Shown piece by piece: positions 57,228 to 64,000 of a stretch of DNA of 64,000 bases. The position numbers and the translations under genes are program-made. Under the pieces are notes generated by a model, which was not told the DNA's origin, did not search any database, and saw only the letters and a list, made by a program, of their open reading frames with translations. The stretch is taken from the NCBI GenBank assembly GCA_963837325.1, contig CAWIMV010000001.1:310001-374000 (forward strand). The letters run 5' to 3'. This stretch comes from CAVQKZ01 sp963837325. Lineage in GTDB: Bacteria > Actinomycetota > Actinomycetes > Mycobacteriales > Jatrophihabitantaceae. Positions within the stretch are counted from its first letter, which is position 1; every line of letters begins with the position of its first letter.

Positions 57228-58456
57228 TCAATCGACCCGTCACCCGTCGTGCCGCCATCGGTGGGACCCTCGCCGCCGGCCTGGCGACCGCGCTGCTGCC
57301 GTCGGCCCAACCGGCCTCGGCGGCAACGCCCTCCGCACGCCGCTTCGTCCGCGTCCGCAAACAGAACTTCGAGGTCGACGGACAGCGATTCCGGTTCGGC
57401 GGCTCCAACTGCTACTACCTGCACCAGCAGTCGCACTACATGATCGACTCGGTGCTCGACGATGCCTCGGCGATGGGCCTCGCGGTCATCCGGGCCTGGG
57501 CCTTCGCCGACGGCTCGACCCCCACGCACCCATTGCAGCCGCGGCCGTTCGTCTACGACGAAGCCGCGTTCGACAGCCTCGACTACGCGGTGTGGAAGGC
57601 CGGCCAGCTCGGTATCCGGCTGGTGCTGCCGCTGGTGAACAACTGGCCGGACTACGGCGGCATGCAGCAGTACGTGCAGTGGTTCCTGGGCCTGCCCGAC
57701 GACGGGTACGGCGACGCGGTGAACCACGACCGCTTCTACACCGATGCGCGGATCCGCAAGTGCTACCGGGCTTACGCCCAGCACGTCATCACCCGCCGCA
57801 ACCGCTACACCGGGCTGCGCTACTGCGACGACCCGACCATCATGACGTTCGAGCTCGCCAACGAGCCGCGCAACCGCAGCGACAAGTCCGGGGCGACGGT
57901 GCTGGGCTGGGTCCGCGAGATGAGTGCCTGGATCAAGCACCTCGCGCCGCGTCAGCTCGTGGCCGTCGGGGACGAGGGCTTCTACGGCGATCCCGCGAAC
58001 ACCGACTACCCGTACAGCAACTACGAGGGTGACCGCTGGCTGCAGTTCCTGCGCCTGCCGCACGTCGACTACGGCACATTCCACCTGTACCCGCAGGGCT
58101 GGGGTGAGGTGGCCGACCCGGTCACCTGGGGACGGACGTGGATCGAACGCCACTTCGCCGACGCGAGGAAGATCGGCAAGCCCGCGGTGCTGGAGGAGTA
58201 CGGCCTGCTGATCGACGCCAGCAAGGGCATCCCCGACGAGGCCACTCGCGTGAACGGCTACCGGGAGTGGACGAACACGGTGGAGACCGAGCAAGGGGCC
58301 GGGGACCAGTTCTGGCTGCTCACGTCGCGCGTCGACGACGGCTCCTACTACCCCGACTACGACGGCTACCGGATCGTCTGGCGCAACGATGACACCAACC
58401 CGACCAACGACGCCGCCCAGCTGTTCGCCGCCCACGCCAAGAGAATGATGGGGTAA
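57224..58456 (+). CDS. Tat-exported GH5 endo-beta-1,4-mannanase
   Basis: The 410-residue protein has a twin-arginine signal (PVTRRAAIGGTLAAG) with cleavage near residue 34. The GH5 barrel follows: FRFGGSNCYYLHQQSH, VIRAWAFADGS, acid/base Glu214 in TFELANEPRN, the His-Tyr segment GTFHLYPQGWG, and the nucleophile in VLEEYGLL (Glu324 or Glu325). The layout matches subfamily 7 mannanases. It should cut mannan outside the cell to oligosaccharides taken up by the operon's ABC system. Confidence 0.88.
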   Translation: MINRPVTRRAAIGGTLAAGLATALLPSAQPASAATPSARRFVRVRKQNFEVDGQRFRFGGSNCYYLHQQSHYMIDSVLDDASAMGLAVIRAWAFADGSTPTHPLQPRPFVYDEAAFDSLDYAVWKAGQLGIRLVLPLVNNWPDYGGMQQYVQWFLGLPDDGYGDAVNHDRFYTDARIRKCYRAYAQHVITRRNRYTGLRYCDDPTIMTFELANEPRNRSDKSGATVLGWVREMSAWIKHLAPRQLVAVGDEGFYGDPANTDYPYSNYEGDRWLQFLRLPHVDYGTFHLYPQGWGEVADPVTWGRTWIERHFADARKIGKPAVLEEYGLLIDASKGIPDEATRVNGYREWTNTVETEQGAGDQFWLLTSRVDDGSYYPDYDGYRIVWRNDDTNPTNDAAQLFAAHAKRMMG

Positions 58457-58481
58457 CGAAGGTCCGCTGGCTGGGCCTTCG
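58457..58481 (+). terminator. Terminator of the mannan operon
   Basis: CGAAGGTCC pairs with GGGCCTTCG (one T-G wobble) across a 7-base loop, immediately after the mannanase stop. Confidence 0.6.
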
Positions 58482-58847
58482 GACGAGACTCCGACGCGCG
58501 GACCACCCTGTGTTGATCACCTGACCGTCGACGCGAGCGCATCAGACGCTCGGCTCGTTCCCTAGCTGGTGGTCGACGGCGTATCCACGCCCACGCCGTC
58601 AGCTTGCCGGTCGCAGCCACCCCTCGAGGGACACCGCAAGCGGTGTCGCGCAGGCCGCTCAACCCGCCGGGAGACCTTCGGCAAATCTGGCGACCTCCAA
58701 GACCTTGAATTCCGGGCGCGTAGGTACCAGCATACGCATGCAGTCACTCGAATGCGGGCTGGCTTCGTGGCCTCTCGCGCAGGGAGCACGCTAGACGGAT
58801 TGTTGGGAATTGGCGGCTTTGGGGCTTCGCGACATAAGGGGTGCATC
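58482..58847. promoter_or_regulatory. 366-base promoter region with a LacI-type operator
   Basis: No gene is convincing here, although an in-frame extension of the next gene runs through it. At 58730-58745, GCATACGCATGCAGTC matches 13 of 16 bases of the site GCATACGTTCGCAGTC at 62953-62968, beside the LacI gene that ends this region. A shared repressor is implied. Confidence 0.5.
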
Positions 58848-59903
58848 ATGAGATCTAGAGGCTGGTCCGGGGCCTGGCGCGTCGGCACCGTCGCCGCCAT
58901 CGCGGCGGTGGTGGTGGCCGGGTGTTCGAGCAGCAAGCCCAAGTCGAACCCGAGCGGCTCCGCTTCGGGAGGCGGCGTACCAAGCGGTGCGCAGTTCTGC
59001 AAAGGGATGAAGATCGTCTTCTTCCCAGGCGGCACTGCGGGCGGCGGCTTCGAGACCGTGGTTTACAACGGTGCCAAGGCCGCTGCCGCAGCGCTCGGCC
59101 CGTCAGTCACCTACCAGTGGTCGGACTGGGACCCGAACAAGATGGTCACTCAGTTCCAGCAGGCGATGGCCACCAAGCCGGATGGCATTGCGGTTATGGG
59201 CCATCCCGGCGATTCCGCCTTCGATTCGTTGATCGACCAGGCGCGCAGCCAGGGCATCTACGTGACGGTGATGAACACCGAACTGCCGAAGGCCGAGGCG
59301 AAGTACGCCGCCCAGGGCACCGGCTACGCCGGCGCCACGCTGTATGACGCGGGCGCGGCGCTGGCCAAGGAAGGCATCTCGCGCGGCAAGCTGAAGGCCG
59401 GCAGCCGCGTGTTCGTCTGGGGTCTGAAGTCGCAACCAGGCCGCGGCGAGCGGACCAAGGGCATCCTCGATACGTTGCAGAAGGCCGGTATGAAGGTCGA
59501 CTACCTCGAGATCAACGACGCGACCAACTCCGACCCCTCGGCCGGTGTCCCGATCTTCACCGGCTATGCGTCGAAGCATCACGACGTCAAGGCCATCTTC
59601 ATCGATCACGGCAACCTGACCTCGACGATCCCGACCTACATGAAGGCCGCCAACCTCAACCCAGGTTCGATCTTCGCGGCCGGTTTCGACATGTCGCCGG
59701 CCACCGTGCAGGGCATCCAGAAGGGCTACATCAGCCTGGTCATCGACCAGCAGGAATGGCTGCAGGGCTACTTCGGAGTCGAGCAGCTGTGCCTGTCCAA
59801 GCAGTACGGGTTCAGCGGCCTGCACATCGACACCGGTGGCGGGTTCGTCGACAAGTCGAACATCGACCAGATCGCGCCCCTCGTCAAAAAGCAGATCCGG
59901 TGA
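58848..59903 (+). CDS. Sugar-binding lipoprotein of a CUT2 (ribose/fructose-type) ABC importer
   Basis: The 351-residue lipoprotein has lipobox VVAGC with Cys26 and start ATG 58848 after AAGGGG. The mature protein is of the periplasmic-binding-protein 4/RbsB type, with KPDGIAVMGHPGDSAFDSLI, GSRVFVWGLKSQPGRGERTKG, VKAIFIDHGNLTSTIPTY and FAAGFDMSPATVQGIQKGYI. It binds a monosaccharide; the identity is unknown. The neighbouring single-domain ATPase and permease complete the transporter. Confidence 0.88.
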   Translation: MRSRGWSGAWRVGTVAAIAAVVVAGCSSSKPKSNPSGSASGGGVPSGAQFCKGMKIVFFPGGTAGGGFETVVYNGAKAAAAALGPSVTYQWSDWDPNKMVTQFQQAMATKPDGIAVMGHPGDSAFDSLIDQARSQGIYVTVMNTELPKAEAKYAAQGTGYAGATLYDAGAALAKEGISRGKLKAGSRVFVWGLKSQPGRGERTKGILDTLQKAGMKVDYLEINDATNSDPSAGVPIFTGYASKHHDVKAIFIDHGNLTSTIPTYMKAANLNPGSIFAAGFDMSPATVQGIQKGYISLVIDQQEWLQGYFGVEQLCLSKQYGFSGLHIDTGGGFVDKSNIDQIAPLVKKQIR

Positions 59904-59933
59904 CGTTCGAGAACACAGGTTCGCAGGACGCGG

Positions 59934-59962
59934 CGGCCGGAGAGCTTCAGGCTCTCCGGCCG
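59934..59962 (+). other. Perfect 12-bp stem-loop between binding-protein and ATPase genes
   Basis: CGGCCGGAGAGC pairs perfectly with GCTCTCCGGCCG across TTCAG. It lies between the binding-protein stop (59903) and ATG 59984. This favours that ATG over the GTG at 59900 as the ATPase start and suggests differential expression within the operon. Confidence 0.75.
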
Positions 59963-59983
59963 TCCGACCCCAGCCAGGCCCCT

Positions 59984-60793
59984 ATGTCGAACGAATCCGA
60001 GCGCGCGCCGGTACTCGAACTGCGGCACGTCGCCAAGTCCTTCGGCGGTGTGCGGGCCCTCGACGACATCAGCCTGCGGCTGGGCGCGGGCGAGGTGCTC
60101 GGCCTGGTTGGGGACAACGGCGCCGGCAAGTCGACCCTAATCAAGATCATCACCGGGTATCACCAGCCGGACGAGGGCGAGATCCGGCTCGGTGGCCAGC
60201 TGGTCAACGACCTGACCGTGCCCAAGGCGCGGGCAATGGGCATCGAAACCGTCTACCAGGAGCGGGCGCTGGCCGAGCAGCAGTCGCTGTGGCGCAACAT
60301 CTTCATGGGCCGTCCGCTGACGCGCCCGGGAGGTTTCCTCGACGTCGGCCGGATGCGTCAGGTCACGGCCGAGCTCATGGGCGAGTCGATGGGGTTCACC
60401 TCGGCCATCTTGACCCCGGACACGCCCGTGACCGGACTGTCCGGCGGCGAACGCCAAGGGCTGGCCATCGTGCGCGCCCTGCATTTCGAGGCCGACCTGA
60501 TCATCCTGGACGAGCCGACGATGGGCCTGTCCCTGAGCGAGACCGAGAAGTGCCTTGACTTCGTGCGTCGCATCCGGGCCGCCGGCAAGTCGGCCATCTT
60601 CATCGACCACAACCTGTTCCACATCTACTCGATCGCCGATCAGATCGTGATCGTCGACCGCGGCCGGATCGCCGGGGCGTTCCCCACGAAGACCTACAGC
60701 CTCGACGAACTCACCACGATCATGCGGGAGGTCGCCGCGACCGGTCGGTACACCGAGCCGCACCGCGCCACCGCCACGGAGGACGCCTCATGA
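59984..60793 (+). CDS. CUT2 sugar ABC transporter ATPase, single domain
   Basis: The 269-residue protein has Walker A GDNGAGKST, Q-loop region ETVYQERALAEQQSLWRN, signature TGLSGGERQGLAI, Walker B DLIILDEPTMGL and H-loop IFIDHNLFH. RbsA and XylG are usually duplicated ATPases of about 500 residues; this is a single domain, as in the FrcA type. The start is ATG 59984, with GTG 59900 the overlapping alternative. Its stop overlaps the permease start (ATGA). Confidence 0.88.
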   Translation: MSNESERAPVLELRHVAKSFGGVRALDDISLRLGAGEVLGLVGDNGAGKSTLIKIITGYHQPDEGEIRLGGQLVNDLTVPKARAMGIETVYQERALAEQQSLWRNIFMGRPLTRPGGFLDVGRMRQVTAELMGESMGFTSAILTPDTPVTGLSGGERQGLAIVRALHFEADLIILDEPTMGLSLSETEKCLDFVRRIRAAGKSAIFIDHNLFHIYSIADQIVIVDRGRIAGAFPTKTYSLDELTTIMREVAATGRYTEPHRATATEDAS

Positions 60794-61803
60794 CCGCGAC
60801 GGCTGAGCAGACCCACGGCTCGGTGCGGGTTCGCCGGCGCTGGACGCCGCGCACTTTCACGGTGAGCTGGGCCTCCCAGATCGGGATCACGACGGCGTTC
60901 CTGCTGGTCTGGCTGGTCTTCACCATCCTCGCCCCGGACACCTTCCTGCACGGCGACATCTACGTGTCCTACGCCCAGACCGTGCCCTATTTCGGGTTGA
61001 TCGCCCTGCCGCTGACCATGCTGATCGTGGCCGGCGACATCGACCTGTCGTTCCCGTCGGTCTTCGCGCTCGGCATGGTCGGCTACATCGGCGTCGAGCA
61101 CGCGACGCACAATGTCGCGCTGGGTGTCTTGGCCACCCTCGCCGTCGGCGCCGCGGCCGGGCTCGTCAACGGGATCTTCGTCTGCGTGGTCGGCATCCCG
61201 GCCCTGGTCGTCACCATCGGCACACAGTTCCTCTACCGCGGGCTGGCGCTCGTGCTGGTCAACGGCAAGAGCTACACGCTGCTGGAGACCAGCGACAGCA
61301 TCGCCGGGCGCCTGCTTACCGGCCGCTGGTTCGGCTTGCCCATGCAGTTCGTCTGGTTCGTGATCATCGCCGCGCTGACCTGGGTGCTGCTGTACCGGCA
61401 TCGGATCGGCCACAACGCGCATGTCATCGGCGACAACCGGCTGGCCGCCGGCCTCATGGGCATCCCGATCATCCGCACCCGGATGATCCTGTTCGTGCTC
61501 ACCGGCATGGCCGCGGCCCTCGCCGGCGCGATGAACAGCTTCGCGATCATCAACTTCTACCCCAATCAGGGCGGCAGCACCCTGCTGCCGGCGCTGGCCG
61601 CGGTCTTCGTGGGCGGCACGTCGGTCTTCGGCGGGCGCGGCACGATTTGGGGGACGTTCATCGGGGCGTTCCTCATCGGCGGCATCGAGGCCGGCACGGT
61701 GGCCGTCGGGCTCAAGGACTTCTGGACGCAGGTCATCTACGGCGGGATCATCCTCGCCGCGGTCACCGTCCACGCGCTGCTGCAACGAGGGTTCGCGCGA
61801 TGA
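60790..61803 (+). CDS. CUT2 sugar ABC transporter permease (RbsC type)
   Basis: The 337-residue membrane protein has about eight to ten helices. Conserved pieces are MLIVAGDIDLSFPSVFALG, GIPALVVTIGTQFLYRGLAL, HVIGDNRLAAGLMGIPI and VFVGGTSVFGGRGTIWGTFIGA. ATGA overlap with the ATPase gene places it last in the three-gene operon. The LacI gene converges on it 24 bases away. Confidence 0.9.
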   Translation: MTATAEQTHGSVRVRRRWTPRTFTVSWASQIGITTAFLLVWLVFTILAPDTFLHGDIYVSYAQTVPYFGLIALPLTMLIVAGDIDLSFPSVFALGMVGYIGVEHATHNVALGVLATLAVGAAAGLVNGIFVCVVGIPALVVTIGTQFLYRGLALVLVNGKSYTLLETSDSIAGRLLTGRWFGLPMQFVWFVIIAALTWVLLYRHRIGHNAHVIGDNRLAAGLMGIPIIRTRMILFVLTGMAAALAGAMNSFAIINFYPNQGGSTLLPALAAVFVGGTSVFGGRGTIWGTFIGAFLIGGIEAGTVAVGLKDFWTQVIYGGIILAAVTVHALLQRGFAR

Positions 61804-61827
61804 AGGAACGGCCGGGACGGAGGTCGA

Positions 61828-62943
61828 CTAGGCGGCGGTAATCCGACCGGTCGACGAGCGCACCACGAGTGTCGGTTGGAGCACGGCCGTCGGCTGCCCG
61901 TGCTGCCGGTCCGACGGGTCCAGCGCTGCGCGCACGGCCGCCTCGACCATCTCGGGGACTGGCATGTGGACCGTGGTCAGGGACGGCACCGCGTACTCAG
62001 CCATCGGGATGTCGTCGAAGCCAGTGACCGAGAGCTGATCCGGTACGCGGAGCCCGTGCTCGTAGGCACCGTGCAGCAGCCCGATGGCAAGGGTGTCGGT
62101 GGACGCCACGACCGCGGTCGGACGATTCGGCAGCGCGAGCAGGTGCTTTAGCGCCGTGATGGCGGAGGCCGGATCGTTGGTGCCGTGCTGGAGGTAACCC
62201 TCAGGCGGCGGCGCGCCGAATTCGTCCAGGTACTCGACGAACGCCTCCTCGCGCTCCTTGATGTCGCCGAGGCGCCGACCGCCCACAAACGCGATCCGAC
62301 GGTGGCCGAGCTCCGTGAGATGCTCGAGCACGGCCCGGATGCCGGCGCGGTTGTCCACGGCCACGGACGCCACACCGGTCGGCTGCCGACCCTGCCATAA
62401 CACTGCCACGGGCACGTGCGCCCCAGCCAGGTCCTCCAGCAACCGCGGCTGGTCACCCATGTCGCCGAGCAGCAGGATGGCGTCGCAGTGCCGGGCTTCG
62501 AGGACCTCCCAGAGCGCGATCGCTTCCTCGGCCCGGGCGTGAGCGTGGCCGAGCACGACGTTGTACCCGCGGTCAGCGGCCGCCTTGGTGGCCACCTCGA
62601 TCGCCCCCGCGAAGAAGGGGTCGGTGATTTCCCGGACGATGACGCCGAGCAACATTGTGCTGGCCCCGCGCAGGCCGCGGGCGAGCGGGTTCGGCCGGTA
62701 ACCGAGGGCCGCCGCAGTGGCAAGAACGCGCTCGCGGGTCTGCTCCGCGATCGGGACGATGGTCTGCGTTCGGTTCAGTACCCGCGAGACCGTGCTCTGT
62801 GAGAGGTTCGTCGCCCGCGCGATCTCGCGCATCGTGACGGGGCGATCACGGACGCCTTCCGTGGTAGGCCGTACGGGGGCCGGCCCGCTGCCGCGGGGGG
62901 TCTTGGCGGCCAAACGGCCCTCCCGATCACGAGTTGCGCGCAT
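61828..62943 (-). CDS. LacI-family transcriptional regulator of the CUT2 operon
   Basis: The protein is 371 residues from ATG 62943. About 35 residues rich in Arg and Pro precede the HTH TMREIARATNLSQSTVSRVLNR and hinge YRPNPLARGLRG. The sensor domain contains STDTLAIGLLHGAYEHGL and SVTGFDDIPMAEYAVPSLTTV. The earlier in-frame codon at 63036 is unlikely, because the operator ATGCAG-AGA-CTGCAT spans ATG 62943. It is divergent in position from the aldose epimerase and converges on the importer it probably controls. Confidence 0.87.
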   Translation of the reverse strand: MRATRDREGRLAAKTPRGSGPAPVRPTTEGVRDRPVTMREIARATNLSQSTVSRVLNRTQTIVPIAEQTRERVLATAAALGYRPNPLARGLRGASTMLLGVIVREITDPFFAGAIEVATKAAADRGYNVVLGHAHARAEEAIALWEVLEARHCDAILLLGDMGDQPRLLEDLAGAHVPVAVLWQGRQPTGVASVAVDNRAGIRAVLEHLTELGHRRIAFVGGRRLGDIKEREEAFVEYLDEFGAPPPEGYLQHGTNDPASAITALKHLLALPNRPTAVVASTDTLAIGLLHGAYEHGLRVPDQLSVTGFDDIPMAEYAVPSLTTVHMPVPEMVEAAVRAALDPSDRQHGQPTAVLQPTLVVRSSTGRITAA

Positions 62944-62999
62944 GCAGAGACTGCATACGTTCGCAGTCAATCCTATCCTCCAATGCAGGCCCGATGCAG
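62942..62999. promoter_or_regulatory. LacI autoregulatory operator cluster
   Basis: A perfect inverted repeat ATGCAG-AGA-CTGCAT lies at 62942-62956 over the start codon. An imperfect CG-centred palindrome ACTGCATACGTTCGCAGT lies at 62950-62967. Two further ATGCAG copies occur at 62983 and 62994. Confidence 0.55.
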
Positions 63000-63082
63000 C
63001 GGCGCATGCCCTTGGAATGTGCGCTATTGCCGGCATGCCGAGAGGGCCGCCCGGCGGCTGATCACCCGGGCGGGGCCGCCGC

Positions 63083-63129
63083 CCCGAGCAGCCGTGCCCC
63101 TGACCGTTCGGGGCGGATCGCTGCTCGGG
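63083..63129. terminator. Nested hairpin after the aldose epimerase gene
   Basis: CCCGAGCAGC pairs with GCTGCTCGGG across 27 bases, with GCCCC/GGGGC pairing inside. It lies just after the epimerase 3' end on the - strand. Confidence 0.5.
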
Positions 63130-63145
63130 CCGGCGGAGTGGAAGC

Positions 63146-64000
63146 TCAGTGGCCGCCGGCGGTGAACTTGTAGGTCGTCGTCGACGTGAAGGTGTGATTT
63201 GCCTTCAGCACGACCGACGGCCACCCGGCCTGCCCGATGTGGTGCGGCGTGTCCGGGAAGTGCTGCGTCTCCAACGTGAAGCCGCTGGTCTGCCGGTACG
63301 TGTGGCCGCCGGTGCCGGTCAGGTCGCCGACCAGGAAGTTGCCGGAGTAGAACTGCACCCCGGGCTGGTCGGTGTAGGTCCGCAGCGCGATGCCGTTGCG
63401 CGGTTCCTGGGCTACGGCCGCGAGGCGGTAACCGGACCCGTTGAGGATCCAGTTGTGGTCGTAGCCGTGCGCGAGCACTAGTTGCTTGAACGGGCCGTTG
63501 GTGCCATCGGGCATCGTCACGTTGGTGATGTCGCGGCCGATCGGCTTGGCCTTCCGGAAGTCGAACGGCGTGCCAGCCACGGGAACGCGGCCCGACCCGA
63601 TCGGGATGGAGTCGGCGTCGATCGGGGTGTACTGGTTGGCGTTGATCGCGAGGTGCTGGTCCGACACCGGACCGGAGGCCTCACCGGCCAGGTTGAAGTA
63701 CGCGTGGTTGGTGAGGTTGACCACCGTCGCCTTGCCGCCGGTTGGTTCGGTGTTGGTCGCGCCGTACTGGATGCGCACGGCGTTGTCGCGCGTGACCGTG
63801 TACGTCACCGTCGTCGTCATTGCCGCAGGGAAGCCCTCGTCACCGTTCGGACTGGAGAGCCTGAGCCGGAGCGCAACATGGCCACCCGCCGTGATCGGCA
63901 TTGCCGACCAGACCTTGGTGTTCCAGCCGAGGTCGCCGCCGTGCAGCGTGTTGGTGCCATTGTTGGCGGGCAGGGTATAGGTCACGCCGTCGTTCGAGCA
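63146..64000 (-). CDS. Aldose 1-epimerase-like protein, 5' end outside the window
   Basis: Two hundred and eighty-four codons are visible, entering from the right edge; the N-terminus is missing. It has the galactose-mutarotase motifs ANNGTNTLHGGDLGWNTKVW (first active-site His), NLTNHAYFNLAGEASG (second His), HGYDHNWIL and GVQFYSGNFL, and LETQHFPDTPHH near the end. It interconverts aldose anomers. Secretion cannot be judged without the N-terminus. Proximity to the CUT2 importer suggests related sugar metabolism. Confidence 0.88.
   Translation of the reverse strand, partial: CSNDGVTYTLPANNGTNTLHGGDLGWNTKVWSAMPITAGGHVALRLRLSSPNGDEGFPAAMTTTVTYTVTRDNAVRIQYGATNTEPTGGKATVVNLTNHAYFNLAGEASGPVSDQHLAINANQYTPIDADSIPIGSGRVPVAGTPFDFRKAKPIGRDITNVTMPDGTNGPFKQLVLAHGYDHNWILNGSGYRLAAVAQEPRNGIALRTYTDQPGVQFYSGNFLVGDLTGTGGHTYRQTSGFTLETQHFPDTPHHIGQAGWPSVVLKANHTFTSTTTYKFTAGGH

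Noticed and set aside
58569..58847. Longer N-terminus for the CUT2 binding protein
   Set aside because: The extension would place 93 polar residues before a canonical lipoprotein signal. ATG 58848 has its own ribosome site.

Overview
The window is GC-rich, densely coded DNA from an actinobacterium (Actinomycetota). The support is the strong G/C third-position bias, GTG starts and ATGA/GTGA start-stop overlaps, candidate leaderless genes, a resuscitation-promoting-factor-like secreted protein, a tRNA-His next to oligoribonuclease, and carbohydrate ABC importers that lack their own ATPase. The genus cannot be read from the sequence; a soil saprophyte is an inference from the gene content. Both window ends cut genes: an MFS exporter on the left and an aldose-1-epimerase-like protein on the right.

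Layout. 1-7.3 kb: two MFS drug exporters, a DUF4190 small membrane protein, a MarR regulator co-transcribed with the second exporter, a UvrD-type helicase and a LacI regulator. 7.4-16.2 kb: a large secreted modular GH31 glucosidase, a nucleotidyltransferase-like protein, a second DUF4190 paralogue, a CPBP protease, an SQR-like flavoprotein, an Rpf-like lysozyme with a perfectly duplicated C-terminal module, and a small secreted protein. 16.3-22.6 kb: small housekeeping and unknown genes, tRNA-Lys and tRNA-His. A partial copy of the tRNA-Lys 3' half at 16.37 kb may mark a decayed integrated element. 22.6-34.4 kb: beta-phosphoglucomutase plus GH65 phosphorylase, a secreted GH31, then an oppositely oriented operon of binding protein, two permeases, ROK kinase and SIS isomerase, divergent from a DeoR regulator.

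34.3-45.6 kb: an OmpR-type two-component system divergent from a redox operon (ferric-reductase-like membrane flavocytochrome, FMN-binding protein, ApbE flavin transferase), then a Tat-exported metallohydrolase, a ZIP-like transporter, DUF899, an ArsR/SRPBCC pair, and an SMP-30 lactonase with a divergent TetR. 45.6-50.9 kb: a DUF480-methyltransferase fusion, then a LacI-RraA-mannonate dehydratase-NAD epimerase operon. 51-58.5 kb, divergent from that LacI: binding protein, two permeases, cytoplasmic beta-mannosidase and Tat-exported GH5 mannanase, which reads as a mannan-utilisation locus. 58.5-64 kb: a ribose/fructose-type (CUT2) importer with a single-domain ATPase, its LacI regulator, and an aldose epimerase.

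How it fits together. Much of the window is devoted to polysaccharide capture: secreted glycosidases outside, lipoprotein-dependent ABC import, intracellular glycosidases and phosphorylases, and LacI, DeoR or TetR control. The most interesting composite is the mannan locus joined to a putative oxidative mannose route. The most readable regulatory signals are the paired operators upstream of the RR/redox, ArsR, TetR, LacI and DeoR units.
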